Source: JACVRW01 sp963751105 (GTDB lineage: Bacteria > Actinomycetota > Thermoleophilia > Solirubrobacterales > Thermoleophilaceae). From it: DNA of 64,000 nt. How positions within the stretch are numbered: position 1 is the stretch's first letter; every line of letters begins with the position of its first letter. Shown one piece after another: positions 53,846 to 62,502 of the stretch. The translations under genes were made by a program, and so were the position numbers. The stretch lies in contig CAVVTG010000001.1 of NCBI GenBank assembly GCA_963751105.1, forward strand, positions 124,001 to 188,000. The letters are read 5' to 3'. The notes beneath the pieces are model-generated. The model worked only from the letters and a program-made list of their open reading frames with translations. It was not told where the DNA came from and ran no database searches.

Positions 53846-54154
53846 TCAGCATCCCCGCCTCCAGCCCGCCGGAGGCGGAGCGCCCCCCGCCGCCTCGTAG
53901 ACCACCGTCCCTCCGTCCTCGACGAGATAGCGATCATCGTCGGGAGCGAGTGTGGCGAGGCAGTCCAGAGACTCCCAGAGCGTGAAGATCACGAACTCGG
54001 TCCGGGCGCCGGTGTCCCGCCGCAGCATCCAGGCTCCGCGGTTGCCCGTCGTGGCCGCGTAGCCCGCCAGCTCGGTGTCGAGCACGCACGCCGCGTAGGC
54101 GTCGCCGTCCTCCCGGCGCACCGCTCCGCTCCAGACACGGGCGATCATCGTCAC
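53846..54154 (-). CDS. Antibiotic biosynthesis monooxygenase (ABM)-like dimeric alpha/beta-barrel protein
   Basis: A 102-residue ferredoxin-fold protein: MIARVWSGAVRREDGDAYA at the start and TEFVIFTLWESLDCLATL fit the ABM/dimeric alpha-beta-barrel family, which includes quinone-forming monooxygenases and heme-degrading enzymes. No catalytic residue can be pinned. GTG start overlapping the cupin gene stop (GTGA); ATG two codons later is an alternative. Last gene of the four-gene run from 55.87 kb. Confidence 0.75.
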   Translation of the reverse strand: MTMIARVWSGAVRREDGDAYAACVLDTELAGYAATTGNRGAWMLRRDTGARTEFVIFTLWESLDCLATLAPDDDRYLVEDGGTVVYEAAGGAPPPAGWRRGC

Positions 54155-54738
54155 CGAGCCGCCGGCGCCACTTCGCGGTCGGCGGCCCGGCGGTAGGGGT
54201 AGTCCGGGCGATGCCCGAGCAGCCGCCCCGCTGCCGCCAGCGGTCCGAAGAGCAGCTTCTGCACCGTCAGCGGGGGCCGCACGAAGTAGATCTCGTCCTC
54301 GTAGTGGCGCACGATGACCGCCGCCTGGAGCGGGTTTCGCGGGATACCTGCGCTGGTGGTCTTCCCGTCGCGCGCCAGGCCGGCCAGGGCCTCGAAGGCG
54401 ACCTCGGTCCGCAGGGCCGGCCTGAAGTCCACGAGCACGTGCACCTCCTCGTCCTGGCTCAGGTTCCAGGCCGCGTGCGCGGCACCCGCCGGCGCCTCGA
54501 GCACGTCGCCCGCGACGAGGAACCGCTCCACGCCGTTCACCCGCAGCCCGAGCTCCCCGGAGATCACCTCGAAGCGCTCGGCCTGGAGGCGGTGCACGTG
54601 GTCAGGCCCGGTGGTCCAGCTCGGCGCCGCGATCCAGTCCACCTGAAGCAGCTCGCCCCCGGTGTCATCCGAGGTCTGGCGGAACACCGTCCGCAGCCCG
54701 GTCACGGGGTTGACGAGCTCATCGCCTGATCTGGCCAT
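54151..54738 (-). CDS. Cupin-domain protein
   Basis: A 195-residue protein with a conserved cupin barrel at about residues 38-105: HVHRLQAERFEVISGELGL has the metal-binding His and Glu, and VLEAPAGAAHAAWN the second motif. The C-terminal 70 residues (from about 125) are an additional helical tail. Metal-dependent dioxygenase, isomerase or sensing roles are possible. It lies 32 bases after the DUF1772 gene, is preceded by an AAGGTG ribosome site, and overlaps the ABM-like gene. Confidence 0.82.
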   Translation of the reverse strand: MARSGDELVNPVTGLRTVFRQTSDDTGGELLQVDWIAAPSWTTGPDHVHRLQAERFEVISGELGLRVNGVERFLVAGDVLEAPAGAAHAAWNLSQDEEVHVLVDFRPALRTEVAFEALAGLARDGKTTSAGIPRNPLQAAVIVRHYEDEIYFVRPPLTVQKLLFGPLAAAGRLLGHRPDYPYRRAADREVAPAAR

Positions 54739-54770
54739 GTCGGTTCACCTTGCTGATTGGGGTTGTTCGT

Positions 54771-55247
54771 CTAGCCGTCCAGCGCCACCGTCAGCAGCGC
54801 GGCGGCGGCCAGCGCGGCGGCGGTGCGGACGTGGTTCCAGGCGTTCCAGCGGCCGACCCACTCGTGCCAGCTCCCGCTGGTGGCCTGCGAGGAATCGGCT
54901 CGCTCGAGCCGGTCGTTCAACGGCACGTTGCCCGCGATGGTCACCCCGATCGTCCCGACGAGATAGAGCCCGCTACCGGCCACGATCAGGGCCGTGGGCC
55001 GATCGGCCGAGGACACGACCGACCAGACGATCAGGCCCAGCGCCGCCAGCGCGGTGCCGAACAGGGCGATCATGAAGGGCGGGGTCAGCGCCACTCGGTT
55101 GATCGACTGCATGGCCTCGACGCCACCGGACGGGGTCACCCGCTTCAGCGCGGGCATCACGAACGTGGAGAAGGCGAAGAACACCCCGGCCGCCAGTCCG
55201 CAGCCGAGCGCGGTGGCCAGCGTGACCGCGTAGGGCACGCCGCTCAT
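54771..55247 (-). CDS. DUF1772 / anthrone oxygenase-like membrane protein
   Basis: A 158-residue protein with four transmembrane helices. VFFAFSTFVMPALKRV near the N-terminus, NVPLNDRLERAD in the loop and the conserved WNAWNHVRTAAALAAAALL at the end identify DUF1772, which includes the anthrone oxygenases of aromatic polyketide pathways. The ATG overlaps the stop of the reductase gene by 4 bases. Confidence 0.87.
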   Translation of the reverse strand: MSGVPYAVTLATALGCGLAAGVFFAFSTFVMPALKRVTPSGGVEAMQSINRVALTPPFMIALFGTALAALGLIVWSVVSSADRPTALIVAGSGLYLVGTIGVTIAGNVPLNDRLERADSSQATSGSWHEWVGRWNAWNHVRTAAALAAAALLTVALDG

Positions 55248-55873
55248 CCGGTGGCCTCGGCCGGCTGCTCGAGGGCGAACGAGCCGAGCTCGATCTCACC
55301 GGCGCGCCGGTAGGTGGCGAGCACCACCCCTGTGGTGGAGATCCTCGAGTCGGCCAGCTCGAGCCCCGCCGGCAAGGCGCCTTCGCCGAACAGCCGCTTG
55401 CCGCTGCCGATGACGACCGGGAAGGTGAGGATCCGGAACTCGTCGATGAGGTCCTCGGCAAGCAGCGACTGGATCAGCCCCGCGCTGCCGTGCACCTGGA
55501 GCTCGGGCCCGTCCTGCTCCTTGAGGCGTCGGAGGGCCGGACCGAGGTCGCCCTCGATCAGCTTCGAGTTGCTCCAGTCGAGCGTCTCCAGCGTGGTCGT
55601 CGCGACGTGCTTCGTCGCGTCGTTGAAGATGTCCGCACCGGGGTCGTCGGCGTGCGGCCAGTGGGCGGCCATGATCTCGTAGGTCCTGCGGCCGAGCACG
55701 AGCTCGAAGGGGCTCGATACCGACTCGCCCACGACCTCCTCCATCACGCCGTCCCAGTAGTTGACCGACCAGCCGCCGTGCTCGAAGCCTCCGGACGGGT
55801 CCTCCTCAGGACCGCCCGGCGCCTGCATGACGCCGTCGAGGGTGAGGAATGTGCTTGTGATCAGTTTGCGCAT
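55244..55873 (-). CDS. Dihydrofolate reductase-like (RibD C-terminal) family protein
   Basis: A 209-residue protein of the YwjB/RibD_C family: starts MRKLITSTFLTLDGVMQAPGG (cited as KLITSTFLTLDGVMQAP), has ELVLGRRTYEIMAAHWP and LQVHGSAGLIQSLL, and DEFRILTFPVVIGSGKRLF. Such proteins use NADPH but their substrates are unknown; they are not true DHFRs. The ATG is 7 bases after TACGGT. Its upstream region matches that of the gene at 59670. First gene of the run that includes DUF1772, cupin and ABM genes. Confidence 0.87.
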   Translation of the reverse strand: MRKLITSTFLTLDGVMQAPGGPEEDPSGGFEHGGWSVNYWDGVMEEVVGESVSSPFELVLGRRTYEIMAAHWPHADDPGADIFNDATKHVATTTLETLDWSNSKLIEGDLGPALRRLKEQDGPELQVHGSAGLIQSLLAEDLIDEFRILTFPVVIGSGKRLFGEGALPAGLELADSRISTTGVVLATYRRAGEIELGSFALEQPAEATG

Positions 55874-55908
55874 TGGGCCGACCGTACGGGCCGCCCGCGC
55901 ATCCGGCG

Positions 55909-55939
55909 TCAGGGACCTCCCTGATCCGTCTCCCTGATC
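55909..55939. promoter_or_regulatory. Operator-like signature upstream of the reductase gene
   Basis: TCAGGGACCTCCCTGA (55909-55924) has perfect 7-base arms, followed by a further TCCCTGATC half-site (55931-55939) in direct orientation to the one at 55918. It starts exactly 36 bases upstream of the ATG, adjacent to the -35 position, and overlaps the 3' end of the LuxR-type gene. Confidence 0.6.
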
Positions 55940-58808
55940 TTCGGCCCGGCCAGAACCGCAGTCAGTTCGCCCCGGCCGGAGATGTCGAGCTTGCGGTACA
56001 CCCGGCCGAGGTGTGTCTCCACCGTCTTGCGGGTCACGAACAGCGTCTGCGCGATCTCCGGGTTGCTGTGGCCGTCGGCGGCCAGCTCGGCCACGCGTCG
56101 CTCCGAGACCGTGAGCTGCTCCACCCCGGTGCCCTCGGGATCGCTCGTGGGCCCGCCCGCGGCCCGCAGCTCGGTCCGGGTGCGCTTCGCCAGCGCCCGC
56201 GCGCCGCAGCGCTCGGCCCGTTCGAGTGCATCCCGCAGCACGCCGCGGGCCTCCGCTCGGCGGTTGGCCCGCCGCAAGGCCGCCCCCAGGTCGGCGAGCG
56301 CCCGGGCCTGCTCGAGGCGCGAGGGTGAGCGGTCGAGGACCTCCGCGGCTTGTTCGAGGCGACCGATCGCCGCCGGGCCGCCCTCCACCAGGGCCACCGC
56401 CCGCAGCGCGATGCCGATCCCTGTGGCGGTGCCCCACTGTCGTGCTCGCTCCAGGTCTTCGGCGGACATCCGGCGTGCGTCCTCGCTCTCGCCCAGGGCG
56501 GCCAGCCCCAGCGCGGCCCGCGAGCGCCAGCGCGAGGCCAGCGGGCTGGCGCCGCCCCAGAGCTCGTCGCGACGGCCGAACTCCATCAGTCCCTCCACGC
56601 CCTCCGCCGTCCGCCCGCTCGCCAGGTGCAACCGGCCGATGGCCTCGGTCAGGAAGTTGTTGCTCGGGCCCGGGCGCATGTCCAGGCACAAGCCGGGCTC
56701 AACCAGAGCGCGCTCGGCACCCTCGAGGTCGTCTCGCTCGATCAGCGCCTCCAGGAGCAGGGCCATCGCGAACGGGGTGCCGAGGGGGATCCGGTGGGTG
56801 GACAGGAGCTCGCCTGCGATCCAGGCCTCGGCCTCCGCTTGCCTGACATCACCCTGGCGCAGGAAGATCCTGCCCCGGCGGGTGGTGAGGTAGGCCACTC
56901 CGGGAACCGAGGCGCGCGCGCGAGCGTGAACTAGCGCCCGCTCTACGGCGGCGAGGGCCGGGGCGAGCTCGTCGGTGGCGAGAAGCGCGATGACCAGGTC
57001 GTAGAAGGGACCGATCAGGTCGCCCTGCTGCTCCTCCACCAGACGGCCGTCGGCCAGCGCGGGCAGGAGGTGCGCGGCCGCGTCGGCCGCCGAACGGCTG
57101 AGCTTCGCCTGCTCGCAGGCCAGGCTCGCCATCACCAGCCGCTCGCCGGGCGTCTCTCCCCGGAGACCGTCGTGGCGCGTCAGCCGTTTGGCCGCCGGTC
57201 CGCGGATCTCGGGGCTGGCCTGCTGGGCGTGCGAAGCCACCTCGGCCTCGAGCAGAAGGGACAGCTCACGATCCGCCGGCTCGACCACGGCGATGGCGGA
57301 CTCGAGCACGTCAACCGACTGGTCGGTGCGGCCCGAGACGCTGAGCGCCAGCGCGAGCTGACGCGCCGCGGGGCCCAGCAACGCCGGCTGGTCCGCGAGC
57401 TCGACGGCCTCGGTCAGGTGACCCGCCGCGTCGGGACTGCCGAGACGTACCTCGGCCGACCCGAGGTCGAGAAGGACGTCGGCCAGGTCCTCGGGTCGAG
57501 GCGGCTCGGCCAGCGCACGGCGCAGCCAGGCGCTGGCCGCCGTGGGTGCTCCGCGAGCCAGCGCGGCGGCCGCCACCCGGCGAAGGAGCTCGACCCTCGC
57601 CGGGTCTCCGGCCGGCTCGGACTCGACGATCTGCGCGGCCACTCGCTCCTCGGAGGCGCCTCGGCGAGCGAGGATCGTCGCGGCGCGGGCGTGCTGACGG
57701 CGACGCGCGCGCGGGCCGATGTCGGCGTAGACGGCCTCCCTCACCACCGGGTGTGCGAACTCGAGCGGCTCCGATCGCTTGACGATGGACATCGCCGCCA
57801 GCGCGTCGGCGGCCGCGGCGGCGTTCGGGCTCGTCGAGCTCCGCCAGCTCGGCGGTCTCGCCGAGGCTCGCGCCGTCGCCCATCACCGCCAGGGCGCGGA
57901 CGAGGGCTCTGGCCTCCGGACTGTCGGTCAGGCGCAGCAGGACTGCGCGGGCCACCTCCGCGGGACCGATGCCCCTGACCCGGGCCGAGGCCTCCGCATC
58001 GGGCACGAGCTCGCGCTGGCTCACCTCGCGTACCAGCGCCTCGACGAAGAAGGGATTGCCGCCGGTGGCGTCGCGACATGCCGCCACGAACTCGGGGGCC
58101 ACCGCCTGGCCGAGCACGGCCTCGCACAGCCTGGCGGTGGCCTCGAGACTCAGCGGTCGCGGACGCAGGATGGTCGTCTCCGGAGCGCCGGCCAGGCGAG
58201 GCAGCTCGCCGGCCACGGTCTCCTCCGGCCGCGCGGCGGCCACCAGCGCCAGCGGCAGGCCATCCAGCCGCGGCGCGAGGTAGTTGAGGTACCGCAGCGT
58301 CTCGGGATCGGCCCACTGGAGATCGTCGACCAGCAGGGCCAGGGGTTGCTCCTCGGCGAGATTGGCCGTCAGCCAGTAGAGACCGTGAAGCATCCCGAAC
58401 GCGCTGTCCACGGAGCCCAGAGTCCGCCGGGCCTCCGGGCGCCGAGAACAGGGGCCGGGCGAACGCGGCCGCACCCTCGAAGGCGGCGTCACGCTCGGCC
58501 TCCGACGCTCTCGCCACCACCGGCTCCAGCAGCTGACGCACACAGCCGTACGCGAAGTCCCGCTCGAGCTCGGTGGCGCGCGCGGTCAGGCAGAGGAAGC
58601 CCGCGTCCCTGGCGGAATCCCCGGCGGCGCGGAGCAGGCTGGTCTTGCCGAGTCCGGCCGGCGCCTCGATCAGCACCGCCTGTCCGCGCCGCCCGCGTGC
58701 CTCGTGGAGCCGGTCCTCGAGGATCGAGAGCTCACGCTCGCGCTCCAGAAGTGTCAGCTCGGACTCCACGATGATGCCGGCCTCACCGCCGCCGGGCGGG
58801 TTCACCAT
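55909..58808 (-). pseudogene. Frameshifted LuxR-family regulator with AAA+/STAND ATPase
   Basis: One large regulator of about 965 residues read in three frames. Residues 1 to about 120: ELTLLERERELSILEDRL and P-loop IEAPAGLGKTSLLRAAG. A +1 shift at about 58425-58460 leads to the middle with LLVDDLQWADPETLRYL and FFVEALVREVSQREL. A second +1 shift at about 57823-57840 (after AELDEP) leads to AAMSIVKRSEPLEFAHPVV, TPR-like helices, and the C-terminal LuxR HTH (LTVSERRVAELAADGHSNPEIAQTLF, in part). Both shifts are single extra bases. Either a decayed gene or sequence errors. From an ATG at 57792 the C-terminal 627 residues could be made alone. The neighbouring promoters share an operator-like signature. 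Confidence 0.85.
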
Positions 58809-58815
58809 ATTCGAG

Positions 58816-59670
58816 TCATGCGGTCACGGCGGACGCCCTCCAGACACCACTGGCTGCGGCCTCCCGGGCGTAGTCGGCGAAGTCGTGGGGCGGCCGGCCG
58901 AGGGCCCGCTCGACGTCGTCGGTGGTGCCGGCGTTGCGGACGTCGACCACCTCGGTGAACAGGTAGGTGAGCAGGTCGATGACGTCGGAGGGCACGCCGT
59001 GCTTCGCCGCCTCGGCGGCATGCTCCTCGAGCGAGACCGGCACGTAGCGGACCTCCCGGCCAGCCGCTTCGGAGATCTCGGCCGCCACCTGGTCGAAGGT
59101 GAGCGATTGCGGTCCGGTGAGCTCGTACAGCTCCCCGATGTGCCGGTCGTCGGTGAGAGCCTCCACCGCGATCTCGGCGAGGTCCTCGATGTCGACGAAC
59201 GGCGTGGGCACGTCGCCGGCCGGCAACCGGATCTGGCCGCTCAGCACGTGCTCGAGCATGTAGTCCTCGCTGAAGTTCTGCATGAACCAGCTCGAGCGCA
59301 GGACGGTGAGCTGCGCGCCGGTGGCGCGCACGGCCTGCTCGGCCCGCTCCGCCTCCGGCTCACCGCGCCCGGACAGGAGGGCGATGCGAGTGACCCCCCT
59401 GTTCACCGCGAGCTCGGCCAGTGCGCTGACGGCCTCCACCGCGCCGGGCATGGCGATGTCTGGGTAATAGCTCAGGTAGACCGAGCCCACGCCGTCGAGC
59501 GCGGGTTCCCAGGTCGAGCGGTCCTCCCAGTCGAAAGGAGTCGGCGCCGAACGCGATCCGATGCGTACGGGCAACCCGCGCGCTGTGAGCCCCTCCACCA
59601 CTCGCCGGCCGGTCTTGCCCGTCCCGCCGAGGACGAGGGTGGGCTGTGAGTTCTGAGTGTGATCGTTCAT
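58816..59670 (-). CDS. NmrA-like NAD(P)-binding protein
   Basis: Atypical SDR of 284 residues: TLVLGGTGKTGRRVVEGL nucleotide motif, RIGSRSAPTPFDWEDRSTW in the binding pocket, RSSWFMQNFSEDYML, and YELTGPQSLTFDQVAAEIS. These proteins act as quinone reductases or redox sensors (NmrA/QOR2-like). The ATG is 6 bases after TACGGT. Its upstream region shares a signature with the reductase gene at 55873. Seven bases separate it from the LuxR-type gene, which is probably in the same transcript. Confidence 0.88.
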   Translation of the reverse strand: MNDHTQNSQPTLVLGGTGKTGRRVVEGLTARGLPVRIGSRSAPTPFDWEDRSTWEPALDGVGSVYLSYYPDIAMPGAVEAVSALAELAVNRGVTRIALLSGRGEPEAERAEQAVRATGAQLTVLRSSWFMQNFSEDYMLEHVLSGQIRLPAGDVPTPFVDIEDLAEIAVEALTDDRHIGELYELTGPQSLTFDQVAAEISEAAGREVRYVPVSLEEHAAEAAKHGVPSDVIDLLTYLFTEVVDVRNAGTTDDVERALGRPPHDFADYAREAAASGVWRASAVTA

Positions 59671-59705
59671 GGGCCGACCGTAGGCCGGGCGGCCGGTGCC
59701 CCGCG

Positions 59706-59736
59706 TCAGGGAGCACCCCGATGTTGCTCCCCGAAC
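59706..59736. promoter_or_regulatory. Operator-like signature upstream of the NmrA-like gene
   Basis: TCAGGGAGCACCCCGA (59706-59721) and CTCCCCGAAC (59727-59736) align with the signature at 55909-55939, at the same 36-base distance from the ATG. The promoter core (TACGGTCGGCCC) is also shared. Confidence 0.6.
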
Positions 59737-61409
59737 TAGGGCGGTAGCCGCCGCGATGCCCGGCGGATGCGTAGCCAGCGATACGCGTAGGGCTGCAGCT
59801 CCAGCTCCACCTTCCCGTTCTCGAGCGGAAGCACGTCGGCCGAGAACAGATCGACCAGGGCATCGGCGTCGTCCGGGCCGGCCAGCTCGAGCGTCACGCT
59901 CACCGCGTCGCCGGCGAGCTCGTGCACCGCCACGATCGCCGAGCCGTCCCAGTCGCAGCGGTGAGCGAGCACAGACGAGGCTCCGGCATCGAGGAGCTCG
60001 AGCGTGCCGAACCCGATCTCGGGACACTCGCGCCGGCGCCGGATCAGCCGCTCGAACCAGTTGAGCAGCGAGTCTTCCTCACGGCGCTGGCGGGCGACGT
60101 TGATCGCGGCGGGCCCGAAGCGCTCGTCGTCGACCACCGGCCGGCACAGGGCCTCGGGCACCGCAACGGTGGAGAAGCCGCCGTGAGGCTCGTCCGACCA
60201 CTGCATCGGTGACCGCACGCTGAGGCGCCCCTCGATGTCGAGGTTCTCGCCCATGCCGATCTCCTCGCCGTAGAACAGCACGGGCGTGCCGGGCAGCGAG
60301 AAGGCCAGGCTGTAGACCATCCGGATCGCCTGCTGGTTGCCGTCCAGCATCGGCGGCAGACGCCGGCGCAGGCCGCGCCCGAAGAGCTGCAGCGACTCGT
60401 CCGGCCCGAAGGCGTCGAACACCTCTTGCCGCTCGGAGTCGGAGAGCTTGTCGAGCGTCAGCTCGTCGTGGTTTCGCACGAAGCGCCCCCACTGACAGTC
60501 CGGCGGGATCTCCGGCGCCTCCTGCAGAGCCGTCCGCAGCGGCGCCGCGTCGCCCCGGGCGAGAGCCAGGTACATGGCCTGCATCCCGACGAAGTCGAAG
60601 AGCATGTGCAGCTCGTCGCCGTCCTCGTCGCCGAAGAACTCGCGTGCGTCCGGGTACTCGCGGTTGACCTCCCCCAAGAGCATCGCCTCGCCGTTTCGCC
60701 GTGCGGTGAACGCCCGCAGGTCGCGTATCAGCTCATGTGGGTCCACCAGCGCTCCGTCCGGCATCCCCATCGGCTCGAGGAGGAAGGGCACGGCGTCCAC
60801 GCGAAAGCCCGACAGGCCCTGCTCGATCCAGAAGCCCATGACCTGTGCGATCTCGTCGCACACCTCGGGGTTGGCAACGTTGAGGTCAGGCTGGTGTGAA
60901 TAGAAGCGATGCAGATAGAACTGGCCAGCCTGGTCATCCCAGGCCCAGTTGGAGGTCTCCTTGTCGGGAAACGCGACGTCGCCCGGCTTCTCCTCGGGCC
61001 GCTCGTCCGACCAGACGTAGAAGTCGCGGTAGGGAGAGTCGCGGTCGGCCCGCGCCGACTGGAACCAGCTGTGCTGGTCGGAGGTGTGGTTGACCACCAG
61101 ATCGGCGATCACGCGGATCCCGCGGTCGCGCGCCGTGCGCACCAGCTCGACCAGGTCGCCGAGGGTGCCGAGGCGGGGGTCGACCGCGTAGAAGTCGGAG
61201 ATGTCGTAGCCGTCGTCGAGGCCGGGCGACGCGTAGAACGGCATCAGCCACAGACACGACACTCCCATGCCGCCGAGGTAGTCGAGGCGGTCGGTGAGGC
61301 CTCGCAGGTCGCCGCAGCCGTCACCGTCGGAGTCGTAGAAGGTCTCGACGTCGACGCAGTAGATCACCGCGTTCTTCCACCACAGGTCGCTGGTGGGCTT
61401 GAGGCTCAT
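59736..61409 (-). CDS. Trehalose synthase-like GH13 alpha-amylase family enzyme
   Basis: Glycoside hydrolase family 13 protein of 557 residues, closest in layout to trehalose synthase/maltose alpha-D-glucosyltransferase. Barrel motifs: DGYDISDFYAVDPRLGTL, ADLVVNHTSDQH, GFRVDAVPFLLEP (nucleophile Asp), LLGEVNREYPD (acid Glu) and FVRNHDELTLD. Unusual features are LWWKNAVIYCVDVETFYDSD at the N-terminus (standard: VYQVYPRSF) and GEVNRE for the usual AEANQ. A role in maltose or trehalose conversion is inferred. It overlaps the flavin oxidoreductase gene by 4 bases. Confidence 0.85.
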   Translation of the reverse strand: MSLKPTSDLWWKNAVIYCVDVETFYDSDGDGCGDLRGLTDRLDYLGGMGVSCLWLMPFYASPGLDDGYDISDFYAVDPRLGTLGDLVELVRTARDRGIRVIADLVVNHTSDQHSWFQSARADRDSPYRDFYVWSDERPEEKPGDVAFPDKETSNWAWDDQAGQFYLHRFYSHQPDLNVANPEVCDEIAQVMGFWIEQGLSGFRVDAVPFLLEPMGMPDGALVDPHELIRDLRAFTARRNGEAMLLGEVNREYPDAREFFGDEDGDELHMLFDFVGMQAMYLALARGDAAPLRTALQEAPEIPPDCQWGRFVRNHDELTLDKLSDSERQEVFDAFGPDESLQLFGRGLRRRLPPMLDGNQQAIRMVYSLAFSLPGTPVLFYGEEIGMGENLDIEGRLSVRSPMQWSDEPHGGFSTVAVPEALCRPVVDDERFGPAAINVARQRREEDSLLNWFERLIRRRRECPEIGFGTLELLDAGASSVLAHRCDWDGSAIVAVHELAGDAVSVTLELAGPDDADALVDLFSADVLPLENGKVELELQPYAYRWLRIRRASRRLPP

Positions 61410-62368
61410 GTCGACAGCTCGGGCAGTACGTGTTCGCCGAACGCCTCGATGAACGCGGCGAGATCCTCGCCGACGTGGTGCAGGTTGATCTCGTCGAAGC
61501 CCAGGGCAGCCAGCTCCTGGAGCCAGGCGGTGTGCCGAGCGAGATCAGCCGAGACGAGGACGACCTCGCGCACCTGGTCGGGTGTGACGTCGCGGGCGAG
61601 GCGATCGAAGTCCTCGACCATCTCGAGATCCCAGCACGTGGGTGGCGGGAAGACGTTCGAGCGCCACTGGTGGTGGGCCACGCTGAGCGCCTCCTCCTCG
61701 CTCGGCGCCCACGAGAGATGCACCTGCAGCACCAGCCGCTTGCCCTGCCCGCCGTTGGAGCGAAAGGCCGCGATCATCTCCTCGAGCTTTGCCGGCGGCT
61801 GGTTCACCGTGGCCAGGCCGTCCGCCCACTCGCCCACCCAGCTCGCGGTGTCGACGCTGATGGCCGGTCCGATCAGCGGCGGCGGCAGCCGCGGCAACGT
61901 GTGCAGCTTCGCCCGATCGACCTGTACGAGCCCGTCGTGGGAGACCGTCTCTCCGGCGAAGAGCGCCCGAATGATGTCCACGCACTCGCGCAGACGAGCG
62001 TTGCGCGTCGCCTTGTCGGGCCACGGGTCGCCGGTGATGTGCTCGTTCGACGCCTCGCCGGTCCCGAGTGCCACCCACAGCCGGCCGGGAAACATCTCAC
62101 CCAGCGTCGCGGCGGCCTGGGCGATGATCGCCGGGTGGTAGCGCTGCCCCGGTGCGTTGACCACTCCGAAGGGCAGCTCGGTGGCGTCCATGGCGGCGCC
62201 CAACCATGACCAGGCGAAGCCCGACTCGCCCTGCCGCTCGCTCCACGGCGAGAAGTGATCCGAGGACATGATCGCCCCAAAGCCCGCCGCCTCGGCGTGC
62301 TTGGCATGACCGAGCAGGCGGCTGGGCGGGATCTGCTCATGAGAGCAGTGCAGACCGACAACGGGCAC
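61406..62368 (-). CDS. LLM-class flavin-dependent oxidoreductase (TIGR03885-like)
   Basis: Luciferase-like monooxygenase fold protein of 320 residues. GLHCSHEQIPPSRLLGHAKHAEAAGFG and SSDHFSPWSERQGESGFAWSWLGAA (cited in parts) match the TIGR03885 group, a clade described as probably using a flavin other than F420. The gene sits directly upstream of the GH13 gene with a 4-base overlap, an arrangement seen for the family near trehalose-synthase-like genes. Substrate unknown. GTG start, TAGGCG six bases upstream. Confidence 0.82.
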   Translation of the reverse strand: MPVVGLHCSHEQIPPSRLLGHAKHAEAAGFGAIMSSDHFSPWSERQGESGFAWSWLGAAMDATELPFGVVNAPGQRYHPAIIAQAAATLGEMFPGRLWVALGTGEASNEHITGDPWPDKATRNARLRECVDIIRALFAGETVSHDGLVQVDRAKLHTLPRLPPPLIGPAISVDTASWVGEWADGLATVNQPPAKLEEMIAAFRSNGGQGKRLVLQVHLSWAPSEEEALSVAHHQWRSNVFPPPTCWDLEMVEDFDRLARDVTPDQVREVVLVSADLARHTAWLQELAALGFDEINLHHVGEDLAAFIEAFGEHVLPELST

Positions 62369-62502
62369 GGACTCCGCCTACCCGGTTGCGGTGCGCAACA
62401 TGCTCATCGGAAGTGTCGGTTGTTGCGGCGGGTGTCCTGGGTTAGGCTCGCTTGGCGGCTCGAGGAACCGGTCAATCGGGCCGTGACAGGACTGGGCATC
62501 CG

